NCBI GenBank assembly: GCA_963715255.1
Contig: CAVQRN010000011.1
Coordinates: forward strand, 1-44,484
DNA from: JAHEEL01 sp963715255
GTDB taxonomy: Bacteria; Actinomycetota; Acidimicrobiia; Spongiisociales; UBA5794
DNA: 44,484 nucleotides
Direction of reading: 5' to 3'
Position numbers and translations under genes: made by a program. Within the stretch, counting starts at the first letter, position 1. Each line of letters begins with the position of its first letter. Shown here one piece after another: positions 1 through 7,690 of this stretch. The notes under the pieces are model-generated. The model did not search any database. It was not told the DNA's origin and was given only the letters and a program-made list of their open reading frames with translations.

Positions 1-291
1 AATGACCTGCACGGCCGCCTGCTGAACCACCCGGTCCGCAACAGTGGGAATCCCTAACGGACGAACCCGCCCGTCAGGCTTCGGGATCTCGACCCGCCGC
101 ACCGGCGGCGGCACATACCGCTGCGCGGACAGCAACCGACGCCGCAGACCGCCGAGTTGATGCTCAGCATCAACAGCGAACGCCGCGACCGATTGGCCAT
201 CCACCCCCGCCGCCCCAGCATTCGCCCGGACCTTGGCCCACGCGGCAGCCAGATTGGCCGGATCGGCAACAGCTTCCAACACTTCACCCAT
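1..291 (-). CDS. ltrA: Group II intron reverse transcriptase/maturase, N-terminal 97 residues (partial)
   Basis: The frame starts at ATG 291 and runs off the window start, so only the N-terminus is visible. The stretch around residues 64-97 carries the RT-0/RT-1 signature of intron-encoded proteins: PVRRVEIPKPDGR, then RPLGIPTVADRVVQQA. That wording is typical of class C-like maturases. The protein would copy the intron RNA at its target site and help it splice. A GGAGG lies about 8 bases before the ATG. The catalytic YADD motif, the maturase domain X and any endonuclease domain lie beyond the edge, so activity cannot be judged. Confidence 0.85.
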   Translation of the reverse strand, partial: MGEVLEAVADPANLAAAWAKVRANAGAAGVDGQSVAAFAVDAEHQLGGLRRRLLSAQRYVPPPVRRVEIPKPDGRVRPLGIPTVADRVVQQAAVQVI

Positions 292-956
292 ACAGGCGAA
301 CCTCCACTCCTGTCTCAGCCTCTCCCCTCACCTCGTGCCATCGGCCGGGCAGCCAGCCTCGTCTCCCCGCTCGGCGGTCAGAAACTGATCCCAGTTATCC
401 CCAATAGACGTGACGTTCGCTTCAAGGCTTGGTCTCGGTCGGCTCCTTCACCAAACACCGACACTCCTCTCAGAACGCCGTGTCGCCCCCCAACCACGCG
501 AGGGATCAGCGGGCATTACCCCGCCTTCATCACTACTACGAGCCGTCTGACTTCTCGGAGAGCATCAGCTGGCGTTTCCCAATTTCGGTTATCGCCTCGC
601 CTACCAACCCAAAGGATCGGACCCTACGAGATCTCCCTGGATCATCCCAATGGCGTTGTCACCGCGTGCCAGCCGCAACCACCCCCTGACGCCCCCGACC
701 GTCAAACCGTTCCATGAGACTGGGCCAACAGGCTGTCTCCTGCACGATCAGGGTCCTCGGCTTCCAGTCTGCGCGTTATGTCGCCACATCAGAAGGCCTT
801 ACAACGATTCACTACACGTTCCGGCCCGCGGTCTCGTCTCAGCCCCCTCCGCACCCCCGGTCACCCGGACGCACTGGGCCTCAACTACCAAACTACAACG
901 GCCAAAGCTCGGGAAGGACTTCCACCTCCTCACCATCGGAACTGCCAGGCGTACAC
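1..956 (-). mobile_element. Group II intron, 5' part (truncated by window edge)
   Basis: The reverse-strand stretch from about 956 to 292 holds no convincing gene and ends in a reverse-transcriptase reading frame (291 to 1), the layout of a bacterial group II intron with domains I-III ahead of the ORF in domain IV. It begins within about 30 bases of the rplI terminator hairpin, the usual insertion position of class C (IIC) introns. The 5' boundary is not certain: GTGTACG at 956 is close to, but not exactly, the GUGYG consensus. GAGGAG at about 930-925 could pair with the TTCCTC that follows the terminator stem, as an EBS1/IBS1 pair would, but this is unproved. The 3' end lies outside the window. 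Confidence 0.65.
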
Positions 957-964
957 GCGAGGAA

Positions 965-984
965 GGCCCGTCCGAAGACGGGCC
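965..984 (-). terminator. Terminator of the rpsF-ssb-rpsR-rplI operon
   Basis: A perfect 8-bp stem, GGCCCGTC/GACGGGCC, closes a TTCG tetraloop when read on the - strand. It lies 26 bases after the rplI stop and is followed by TTCCTC, only a weak T tract. The group II intron begins just beyond it. Confidence 0.8.
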
Positions 985-1009
985 CACTTCGCTTCCACGT
1001 TGGCGCCAG

Positions 1010-1456
1010 CTAGGCCGGAATCACATCCAGCGTAACCGAGAACTGAACCTCGGAGTGCGGCTCGAGGATCACCTCGTGAAGGCCGATCTCTTTGATCGGG
1101 CCATCGATCCGAATGATCTTGCGGTCGACAACGATCCCGGTGAACTTCGAGATTGCGGCGGCGATATCACCCTCGCCTATCGATCCGAACAGTTTGCCCT
1201 CGTCGCCGGCGCGGGCCGCGACCACGACCCTGGTCCCGGTGAGTGACTGGGCATAGCCCTCTGCCTCTTGACGGGCGGCCAGCAATGCCTCCTCGCGGGC
1301 AACTCGCATCGAATTGGCCTCGCGGAGCGCCCCGTCGGTCGCCTTGACGGCGAACGACCTTGGGACGAGATAGTTGCGTGCGTATCCATCGGAGACGTTG
1401 ACAACCTCACCTTTGTTGCCGAGATCGGCAACGTCCTTCGTGAGAATCAACTTCAT
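1010..1456 (-). CDS. rplI: 50S ribosomal protein bL9
   Basis: This is a 148-residue protein of normal bL9 length. The N-terminus MKLILTKDVADLGNKGEVV, with the following GYARNYLVP, is the diagnostic rRNA-binding signature. A long charged helix (about residues 45-75) links to the C-terminal domain, as in other L9 proteins, which span the L1 side of the large subunit. Its ATG overlaps the rpsR stop in an ATGA junction, so the two are translationally coupled. It is the last gene of the operon and is followed directly by the hairpin terminator. Confidence 0.97.
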   Translation of the reverse strand: MKLILTKDVADLGNKGEVVNVSDGYARNYLVPRSFAVKATDGALREANSMRVAREEALLAARQEAEGYAQSLTGTRVVVAARAGDEGKLFGSIGEGDIAAAISKFTGIVVDRKIIRIDGPIKEIGLHEVILEPHSEVQFSVTLDVIPA

Positions 1457-1725
1457 TTGCTCGGCCTCGTCGCAAGGTAGGGCAGCAGGGCCATTTCACG
1501 AGCATTCTTGATTGCCGTGGAGACCTGACGCTGACGTTTCTCGCTCAATCCGGTGACGCGGCGCGAGCGAATCTTGCCCCGATCGGACATGAACTTGCGC
1601 AGCAGCGCTACGTCCTTGTAGTCGACTAGTTCGTCCGCTTTGAAGCGGTAGACGATGCGCTTCCGCCGACCCCTGTCCTCGGATGGTCGGCGTCGCGTCG
1701 TCCGTGTGCTTCGTGTCTTTGCCAT
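1453..1725 (-). CDS. rpsR: 30S ribosomal protein bS18
   Basis: The 90-residue product has an Arg/Lys-rich N-terminal tail followed by the S18 core: YKDVALLRKFMSDRGKI, then RRVTGLSEKRQRQ, and ends ALLPY. It contains no cysteine, so it is the zinc-independent form. S18 binds 16S rRNA together with S6, which is encoded at the front of the same operon. The start is 12 bases after the ssb stop, with an AGGAG just ahead of it, and the stop overlaps the rplI start by four bases. Confidence 0.97.
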   Translation of the reverse strand: MAKTRSTRTTRRRPSEDRGRRKRIVYRFKADELVDYKDVALLRKFMSDRGKIRSRRVTGLSEKRQRQVSTAIKNAREMALLPYLATRPSK

Positions 1726-1737
1726 CGGTGTTCTCCT

Positions 1738-2190
1738 TTAGAAGGGTGCCTCGTCGGGCCCGGGGTTCTCGCGAGCGACCGGGGCCGCAGGCTGGCCCTG
1801 CCCCTGTCCCTCACTTGACCAACCGCCGTCGGCCCTGGGCGTCTTCGTGACCGTTGCGGTGGCCCAGCGGATCGACGGGCCGATCTCCTTGATGTCGATC
1901 TCGATGATCGACCGCTTGTCGCCGTCCTGGGTCTCCCAGGATCGTTGCTGAAGTTCGCCGACCACGATGACGCGCATTCCCTTGGTGAGGGATTCGGCCA
2001 CGTTTTCGCCCAGGTCGCGCCAGCACGTGCCACCGAAGAAACTCGTCTCTTCCTGCCACTCGCCCTGGCTCTGATATCGCTTGTTTACGGCGAAACGCAC
2101 TTTGGTCATCGCGACGCCGCTCGGGGTGAATCGGAGTTCCGGCTCTTCGACGAGGTTGCCGATCAAGGTCACACTATTCACGTTGCTCAT
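1738..2190 (-). CDS. ssb: Single-stranded DNA-binding protein
   Basis: The 150-residue protein begins MSNVNSVTLIGNLVEEPELR, the opening beta strand of the bacterial SSB OB fold, and continues with the RFAVNKRYQ and GMRVIVVGELQQRSW segments. The tail from about residue 115 is low-complexity (Gly, Gln, Pro, Ala) and ends DEAPF. It keeps the acidic-aromatic character of the usual DDDIPF tip that recruits partner proteins. The gene lies between rpsF and rpsR, the common bacterial order. SSB coats single-stranded DNA in replication and repair. Confidence 0.96.
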   Translation of the reverse strand: MSNVNSVTLIGNLVEEPELRFTPSGVAMTKVRFAVNKRYQSQGEWQEETSFFGGTCWRDLGENVAESLTKGMRVIVVGELQQRSWETQDGDKRSIIEIDIKEIGPSIRWATATVTKTPRADGGWSSEGQGQGQPAAPVARENPGPDEAPF

Positions 2191-2251
2191 GTTGTCTCTC
2201 TTCTCTCGCTTCCTGTACCCCCCGCATCATGAGGGGAGCGTGTGACAGGAA

Positions 2252-2545
2252 TCAACCCTCTCGATCGGTCCTCCGAATGAGTTTGTGACGGACGACGGCG
2301 TCGGACAACGACAACGCGTGGTCGAGCGCGTCGACGAGGACGGTATCGCCTTCGAAGTCGAGGACGGAGTAGTAGCCCTCATTCATGTGGTCGATTTCGT
2401 AGGCGAAGCGTCGCTTCCCCCAGAAATCGGTCCCGGTTACGTTGCCGCTGGTGTCGATCGTCGCGGAGACTTCCTCGACCTGTTTGCGGACATCCGATTC
2501 GACCATGTCTGGCCTGTGGATGATCATCAGCTCGTACGAGCGCAT
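2252..2545 (-). CDS. rpsF: 30S ribosomal protein bS6
   Basis: The product is 97 residues starting MRSYELMIIHRPDM, the canonical S6 opening. The frame is open further upstream, but ATG 2545 has an AGGAG about 9 bases before it and gives the family's usual length. The middle segment GKRRFAYEIDHMNEGYYSVLDF is typical. S6 pairs with S18 on the platform of the small subunit. This is the first gene of the rpsF-ssb-rpsR-rplI operon, and its leader holds a strong hairpin directly before the ribosome-binding site. Confidence 0.96.
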   Translation of the reverse strand: MRSYELMIIHRPDMVESDVRKQVEEVSATIDTSGNVTGTDFWGKRRFAYEIDHMNEGYYSVLDFEGDTVLVDALDHALSLSDAVVRHKLIRRTDREG

Positions 2546-2561
2546 GGATATCAACTCCTCT

Positions 2562-2595
2562 GGACGTTCGCGGTGCGAACGGTCCCCGAAGGGAC
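2562..2595 (-). promoter_or_regulatory. Hairpins in the rpsF leader (possible S6:S18 autoregulation)
   Basis: On the - strand GTTCGC-ACC-GCGAAC forms a tight hairpin just before the rpsF AGGAG. Flanking GGAC/GTCC bases can extend it with one bulged C. A second hairpin (GTCCC-TTCG-GGGAC, 2595-2582) overlaps it, so the two compete. rpsF leaders in many bacteria bind the S6:S18 complex at a hairpin with a CCG element; the CACCG here could play that role, but the match is loose. A TACAAT -10-like hexamer lies at 2668-2663, with no good -35. Confidence 0.35.
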
Positions 2596-2763
2596 AGGAT
2601 CTGGCAGCCGTGAAGCCGCGTTCGACGCCACTCCGGTATCCGGGCGGCGGTGTACGCCGATGATTGTACCGCGCACCGTCCGGTAGCCGCCGGGGTCTGC
2701 CAGCCGATTTGCCGCCCGCGTCTTCGTTCGCAGCGGTTGTGTTTGTGGGCACAAACGACGAAC

Positions 2764-3216
2764 TCAGTCGTCGGCGAGTTCGAGGCCCGATCCTTCTGTC
2801 ACGAGATCCAGAGCTCCTGCCGGGGCTTCCACCGCATATCGGTATGGGCTCGACGGGCGATATCCCGGGCACGGATCCTCTGTGCACGGCTCCATGGTGA
2901 ACCGGTCGACAAACCCGCCGCCGACATCGAAGAAGGCTATGTCGAGAGCGATGAGCGTGTTCTTCATCCAGAACCCCCCTTCGGTATCGGACGGGAAGAC
3001 GAACAGCATGCCGTCAAGGCCGCCGAGGTCGGTCACACCCATCAGCCCCTGCGAACGCTGATCCGGGGTCTCGGCCACAGCGACGGCCAACTGCCTCCCG
3101 TCGATGGTGATCGTCCTCGTTTCGAATCCCTCCAATTCGACAGGATCGCCCGATCCACAGGCGGCGAGCAGCAGGGAGAGCGAGACGGCGAGCGTCAGGA
3201 AAGAACGGAACGTCAC
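2764..3216 (-). CDS. DUF192 family lipoprotein
   Basis: The 150-residue protein begins with a lipoprotein signal peptide, a hydrophobic run followed by LLLAACGSG (lipobox cysteine at about residue 20), so it should be anchored on the outer face of the membrane. The rest is a DUF192 domain: ETPDQRSQGLMGV, then GMLFVFPSDTEGGFWMKNTLIALDI, then FTMEPCTEDPCPGY. DUF192 proteins are small beta-barrels of unknown biochemical role. The gene starts 26 bases after panB on the same strand and is probably co-transcribed with it. A weak hairpin without a T tract follows the stop (2741-2756). Confidence 0.88.
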   Translation of the reverse strand: MTFRSFLTLAVSLSLLLAACGSGDPVELEGFETRTITIDGRQLAVAVAETPDQRSQGLMGVTDLGGLDGMLFVFPSDTEGGFWMKNTLIALDIAFFDVGGGFVDRFTMEPCTEDPCPGYRPSSPYRYAVEAPAGALDLVTEGSGLELADD

Positions 3217-3242
3217 GGTCCGAAACCTATCGTGCTCGGTGG

Positions 3243-4106
3243 TCAGTGCTCGACACTTGCCTCCGAATCGACGAGATCTCGCAGGATCTCGTACGACTCG
3301 TCTGGCATGTGATACGTCTCGTCTGACGACGGGAACGCCCCGGACTGCACGTCGGCGAAGAACCGCTTGAGCGCATCGACGGCGTCGTCGGCAAGGCTCG
3401 CATAGGGACGCACGAACTTCGGCAGGTACTCCCCTCCACCGAGGCCCAGGACGTCATGCAGGACAAGGACCTGACCGTCGCATCCGGCCCCTGCGCCGAT
3501 CCCGATGGTCGGAACCGGCACCTCTGCGGTGACGATCTGCGCCACCCGATCCGGGACTCCTTCGAGAACGATGGCGAACACTCCGGCATCGGCGAGCGCT
3601 TGCGCGTCGCTGATCATCTCATACGCGGCGTGGACCTCTTTGCCCTGCACCCGGTAGCCGCCCATCGCGTTCACGGACTGAGGGGTAAGGCCGAGGTGAC
3701 CCATGACCGGAATCTCTGCATCGAGAACGGCAGCGATCACACCGAGGCGTTTGCGCCCCCCCTCGATCTTCACGGCTGTGGCACCGCCTTCGCGAACGAG
3801 CCGGGCGGCGTTGAGCACCGTGTCCTCGGGCGACACGTGGAAACTCATCCACGGCATGTCCCCCACAACGAGGGCACTGGGTTCGGCTCGTGTGACAGCC
3901 GCGCTGTGGTGGACCATCACGTCCATGTCGACGGAGAGCGTGTCGGTGTGACCGAGAACAACGTTGGCGACCGAGTCGCCGACGAGGATGATGTCCGCGC
4001 CGGCCCGATCCGCAATCTTGGCTGTCGGATAGTCGTAGGCGGTGACCATCCGAATCTTCGCCCCGCCTTTTCTGGCGCGAATCTCCGGCGCTGTGATCGT
4101 GTTCAT
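3243..4106 (-). CDS. panB: 3-methyl-2-oxobutanoate hydroxymethyltransferase
   Basis: PanB adds a hydroxymethyl group from 5,10-methylenetetrahydrofolate to alpha-ketoisovalerate, the first committed step to pantothenate and CoA. The 287-residue protein shows the family motifs RMVTAYDYPTAKIAD, ILVGDSVANVVLGH, AVKIEGG, GHLGLTPQSVN and the catalytic-glutamate segment VLEGVP. ATG 4106 is chosen over an ATG 21 bases upstream because AGGAG lies 6-7 bases before it and MNTITAPEIRARKGG matches the family start. No panC or panD is in the window. Confidence 0.95.
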   Translation of the reverse strand: MNTITAPEIRARKGGAKIRMVTAYDYPTAKIADRAGADIILVGDSVANVVLGHTDTLSVDMDVMVHHSAAVTRAEPSALVVGDMPWMSFHVSPEDTVLNAARLVREGGATAVKIEGGRKRLGVIAAVLDAEIPVMGHLGLTPQSVNAMGGYRVQGKEVHAAYEMISDAQALADAGVFAIVLEGVPDRVAQIVTAEVPVPTIGIGAGAGCDGQVLVLHDVLGLGGGEYLPKFVRPYASLADDAVDALKRFFADVQSGAFPSSDETYHMPDESYEILRDLVDSEASVEH

Positions 4107-4273
4107 CGATTGCTCCTCTCTCCCCACCCGCCGGGTTGGGGGACGCGTCGCAGCATTAGGACGGCGCTCGCTTCGGCCTCGGCCGCCCGGAGGGGTCGCC
4201 CGTGCCTGAACGCTTCAGTGTGAACGCTAGCGGTCGCGCACGTGTTCCGGGCCATCTGTGCCGGTCGGTGCGG
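4107..4273. other. Divergent intergenic region panB / PPOX protein
   Basis: About 170 bases separate the two divergent starts. Apart from the panB ribosome-binding site and the -10 hexamer listed for the rightward gene, no operator or strong promoter is evident. Confidence 0.5.
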
Positions 4274-4286
4274 TACCGTTGCACCC
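4274..4286 (+). promoter_or_regulatory. -10 element of a leaderless start
   Basis: TACCGT ends 7 bases before ATG 4287 and there is no Shine-Dalgarno sequence. This is the actinobacterial leaderless arrangement, where transcription starts at or next to the A of the ATG. Confidence 0.55.
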
Positions 4287-4763
4287 ATGGCGCGCAAAGA
4301 CATCACCATGACCGACGAGGAAGTCACCGCCTTCCTCGACGAGACCGCGGTCCTCGAAGTTGCGACGATCGGCAGCAACGGCTGGCCGCACCTCGCTCCG
4401 ATGTGGTTCGTGATGGAGGACGACCGGATCGTCTTCCGTTCATTCACCAGGTCACAGAAGGTCCTGAACCTCCAGCGCGATCCTCGTCTCACCGTCTTGG
4501 CCGAAGACGGGGACACCTACGAGGAGCTCAGGGGGGTGATGATCAAGGCCGAGGCCCGTCTGGTCGAGGACCCGGCCTACGTCCTCGCCATCTACGGGCG
4601 CCTTGCTGCCAAGTACGCGATGGTTGGACCTGCGCCCGTCGAACTCTCCGACGAGGATCTCGAGGCCGCCTTCGGCCGGTTCGCGTCAAAGAACACAGCC
4701 GTCGTCGTGGAACCGGTGAAGACCGCCTCCTGGGATCACCGCAAGATCGGTGGCGGCTACTAG
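4287..4763 (+). CDS. Pyridoxamine 5'-phosphate oxidase-fold protein (probable F420- or flavin-dependent)
   Basis: The 158-residue protein has the split-barrel PPOX fold: a short helix TDEEVTAFLDE, then strands VLEVATIGSNGWPHLAPMWFV and RIVFRSFTRSQKVLNLQRDPRLTVL. These match the small PPOX-class enzymes common in actinobacteria, many of which bind coenzyme F420. The cofactor and substrate cannot be read from sequence. ATG 4287 is preferred over a longer upstream frame because the fold begins there and a -10 hexamer lies directly upstream. It stands alone, divergent from panB and convergent with the helicase gene. Confidence 0.82.
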   Translation: MARKDITMTDEEVTAFLDETAVLEVATIGSNGWPHLAPMWFVMEDDRIVFRSFTRSQKVLNLQRDPRLTVLAEDGDTYEELRGVMIKAEARLVEDPAYVLAIYGRLAAKYAMVGPAPVELSDEDLEAAFGRFASKNTAVVVEPVKTASWDHRKIGGGY

Positions 4764-4824
4764 GAACTCGGGATCGTTCAGCAGCCTGGAGCGACAGGTC
4801 GAGCAAGCGTTCTCAGGACGTCTC

Positions 4825-7638
4825 TCAGTCGGCGCAAATGTCGAGGATGGCGTCGCCATGTGCTTCGAGCTTCGCGGGACCGATGCCGGGGATCGAGGCC
4901 AGTTGGGTCTCCGTCTGTGGCCGTATGCCTGCGATCATGTCGATCGTGGCATCGTGGAGAATCACGTAGGCCGGCATCCCCGTCGCTCGTGCGGTCGCGA
5001 GCCGCCATGCCTTCAATCGGTCAACGAGATCGGCATCGGGGGTGATGGTCTCTGACTGTGGCGTGAGGGGACCCCTGCGATCTCCCGCCTTGACGTCATC
5101 GCCCCATCGGACCTGGATCTGTCCTCCACCGTCCGCTTCGATCCAGACGCCGTCGGCGTCGATCTCTGCCACCACCCCGCTGATGCCACCGTCAATGGCA
5201 ACGGTATCGCCCACTTCGGCACCGATTCCCCTGGCCTTTCGCTCAAGACGCTGGCTGCGCTTGGCGGGTTCCGTCTCGACGGTTCGTGACGCCTGTCCGG
5301 TGAGTTCGTCGAGGAACCGGGAGGGATTGTCGACGTCGGACAGGATCGCGACCTGTCCGATTCCTCGTGTGATCGCCACGTGGAGGATCCGTCGCTCCTC
5401 TTCGATGTCGGTCGCGAGGTCATGAGGAAGAAGACCCCGATCCACACCGAAGACCACCACCCGGTCCCATTCGAGACCTTTCGCTCGATGCACCGTCGAC
5501 AGGGTCACGCCGTCCGAACCCGACCGGCCGATCATCTCAGCGAGCCAGGACTCGAAATTCGAGGCGGTCGGGTGGATCGCAGCCGCTCGCCGTAGTGCAA
5601 CGAGGTCGTCGGACTGGGCCGAGCGATCGGCGCGGCTGCGTCCGCTATCGAGCGCCAGCGCCGAGGTTTCCAGCCCGACCCGCCGGATTACGACGTCAAG
5701 GAGGGCCGCTGCGTCGTCTTGTTCGGCGGCAATCGCCACCCGTTCCAGGTCTTCCACGAAACCGTCCCACCTTTGCGCCTGCTTGCCTGCGAGATCTCGC
5801 TTCGCTGCGGCCACCGTGCCGAGGTCGTAGAAGCGTCGCCCTCCGAGCAGATCGGCGGCGAGTCGGTTGAGTCCGCGTGATGGCCTCCGCACCGCAATCA
5901 TCAGATCCGAAAGCGACATGCGTTCCGGGTCGAGACCGAGACGCATCCAGGCGAGTGTCGCCGTGACGACGGTGCGAGTGAGAATCCCGCGGGTGATAGG
6001 CGACGAGAAGGGCACAGCCCTCTCGGCGAGGGCGACGTGGACGGGGAGGAGAGCGGAATTGACGCGGGCAAGGACGGCAATGTCGACCGGGTCGATCTCT
6101 TCGAGCCACCCCTCGATGAGATCGGCCGCATTGAGAGCGAGATGCGCTCCGTTCACACGATCAACCGTGAAGGAATCGGGTCGCTCGCTGGAATCGGGCG
6201 CTGCCGTGATCGTCTTCTCGATCCGCCGGTCGTTGTACGAAAGGAGTTTCTTCGCGGCGGTCACAACCGGAACCGGACACCGGTAGTTGACCTCCAGCGG
6301 ATGCGAGTCGGCACCGGGGAAGAGACGGTCGTAGTCGATGAGATAACCCGGGTCGGCGCCCGCGTATCCGTAGATCGTCTGGTCGTCATCGCCGACACCG
6401 AACACCTCGAGTTGCGGAGAAGCGAGGAGTCGGATGAGAAGCAGGTACCCACCGGTGAGATCCTGGAACTCGTCGACGAGCACATGCCGGCAACGGTCTT
6501 GCCATCGGCGACGAAGGACCGGGTCGGCGAGCAGCGCCTCGATGGCGCCGTAGACTTGTTCGTCGAAGTCGGCTTCATTGTGAAGCCGCAACCGTTCTCG
6601 GTACACGGCATAGATCGTGGCGAAGCCTGGGACGCCGTCACGCTCCTCCTCGACAGTCTCGGGCGAGCGAAGGGCAATCCGGGTTTCGGAGAGCGCCTCC
6701 ATGTACGGACCGACGGTGTCGGTGTTGGGTCGCCTCGGTGCCTGCACGATGGGATCAAGGCGTGATCGCACTTCCCTCTCGTCGAGAAGCATCAGATCAC
6801 CGCGGGCATCGCGAAGAATCTCCCACCCGAGGGAGTGCACGGTTCGGACAAGGGCCCCACCGGTCGCCCCCGCTCGCTGACGCAATTCTGCTGCCGCCTT
6901 CGTGTTGTACGCAAGGGCGCAGAGCGTCGACGGCTCTATCGCCCGGTCGTCGAGCAGGTGCCGGAGACGGGCCGTGAGGGTACGGGTCTTGCCAGAACCG
7001 GCCGGAGCGATGATGCGAGCCGGACCGGAGCTGTGGTTCGCGGCAGCGGCCTGGTCCGGAGCGAGTCCCCCGTCGAGCGGCGCATAGACCCTCGCCGGAT
7101 CAAGCCGTCCCAGAGTCACGGTTTCTGCGTGCACGACGGCTTCCCTCGCCTCGACCGGTCCTCGGGGACCACCGTCGATCCATGCCGGAGTTCCGTCGGG
7201 AAGGAAGACATCGGCAGGACCTCCCTCGGTGGCTCCGATCGCGGCCGCCTTGACCGACCACCACCACTTGGGTGTTCCACTCCTTGCGTCATAGCAGTTC
7301 GCCCATACGAGGAAGTGGAGTCGCTCGAGGGGAAAGACGAAGGTGGAACCGACCTCATAGGGTTCTCGGTCCTCGATCTCGGGCGCTCGGAGCGCGGACG
7401 GGTCGACGCCGAGTTCGATGACGACCGATTCGCGGGTGACCCAGGCGCGATGGAGCCGGTCGATCGTTGCTTCCGGATCGGTGAGGGTCGCTTCATCGAT
7501 ACGCACGAGCGATGCCCCTTCCCACGGTTCGGGAATGGATGCATCGACGTCGATCACCACGGATCGACCGAGTAGTGCGGGATCAGTCACGACGGCGAGG
7601 TTAGGACGAGCCGGTGACGAGGAACGGGGAGCGGTCAT
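4825..7638 (-). CDS. UvrD/Rep-type (SF1A) DNA helicase with N-terminal extension and C-terminal HRDC domain
   Basis: The 937-residue protein has about 190 residues of unassigned N-terminal sequence, then a complete SF1A helicase core: Walker A IIAPAGSGKTRT, LVDEFQDLT (Walker B), GVGDDDQTIYGYAGAD (motif III), TLSTVHRAKGLEWDRVVVFGV (motif V) and AITRG (motif VI). The last 75 residues form an HRDC-like domain ending SIPGIGPAKLEAHGDAIL. A helicase core plus HRDC recalls mycobacterial UvrD2, but the N-terminal extension does not. It should translocate 3'-5' and unwind DNA in repair. Its ATG lies 3 bases from the PadR-type operator pair, so it may share control with padR. Confidence 0.88.
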   Translation of the reverse strand: MTAPRSSSPARPNLAVVTDPALLGRSVVIDVDASIPEPWEGASLVRIDEATLTDPEATIDRLHRAWVTRESVVIELGVDPSALRAPEIEDREPYEVGSTFVFPLERLHFLVWANCYDARSGTPKWWWSVKAAAIGATEGGPADVFLPDGTPAWIDGGPRGPVEAREAVVHAETVTLGRLDPARVYAPLDGGLAPDQAAAANHSSGPARIIAPAGSGKTRTLTARLRHLLDDRAIEPSTLCALAYNTKAAAELRQRAGATGGALVRTVHSLGWEILRDARGDLMLLDEREVRSRLDPIVQAPRRPNTDTVGPYMEALSETRIALRSPETVEEERDGVPGFATIYAVYRERLRLHNEADFDEQVYGAIEALLADPVLRRRWQDRCRHVLVDEFQDLTGGYLLLIRLLASPQLEVFGVGDDDQTIYGYAGADPGYLIDYDRLFPGADSHPLEVNYRCPVPVVTAAKKLLSYNDRRIEKTITAAPDSSERPDSFTVDRVNGAHLALNAADLIEGWLEEIDPVDIAVLARVNSALLPVHVALAERAVPFSSPITRGILTRTVVTATLAWMRLGLDPERMSLSDLMIAVRRPSRGLNRLAADLLGGRRFYDLGTVAAAKRDLAGKQAQRWDGFVEDLERVAIAAEQDDAAALLDVVIRRVGLETSALALDSGRSRADRSAQSDDLVALRRAAAIHPTASNFESWLAEMIGRSGSDGVTLSTVHRAKGLEWDRVVVFGVDRGLLPHDLATDIEEERRILHVAITRGIGQVAILSDVDNPSRFLDELTGQASRTVETEPAKRSQRLERKARGIGAEVGDTVAIDGGISGVVAEIDADGVWIEADGGGQIQVRWGDDVKAGDRRGPLTPQSETITPDADLVDRLKAWRLATARATGMPAYVILHDATIDMIAGIRPQTETQLASIPGIGPAKLEAHGDAILDICAD

Positions 7639-7641
7639 TGT

Positions 7642-7677
7642 TATATCGATCCGCTATACTTATATCGATTCGATATA
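7642..7677. promoter_or_regulatory. Paired palindromic operators between helicase and padR
   Basis: TATATCGATTCGATATA (7661-7677) is a 17-base palindrome, perfect except for its central base. A second copy, TATATCGATCCGCTATA (7642-7658), matches it at 15 of 17 positions. The centres are 19 bases apart. The pair lies between the helicase ATG (7638) and the padR GTG (7691), in AT-rich sequence unlike its surroundings. PadR proteins commonly bind such inverted repeats at their own promoters, so autoregulation is the simplest reading. Confidence 0.7.
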
Positions 7678-7690
7678 TTGGAGACCGCTC

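Noticed and set aside
840..874. GTGCG on the - strand at 874 as the intron 5' end
   Set aside because: It fits the GUGYG consensus better, but would leave about 80 unexplained bases, including the group II-like GGTGGAAGTCC stretch, between terminator and intron. It remains a possible alternative.
157..1246. Several + strand frames of 80-200 codons in the first 1.2 kb
   Set aside because: They lie across the group II intron RNA, its maturase and rplI on the other strand, with proline/arginine-rich composition and no recognisable domain.
2741..2756. GTTTGT/ACAAAC hairpin as terminator of the DUF192 gene
   Set aside because: The stem is only 6 bp with no following T tract; it is mentioned with the gene but not called.
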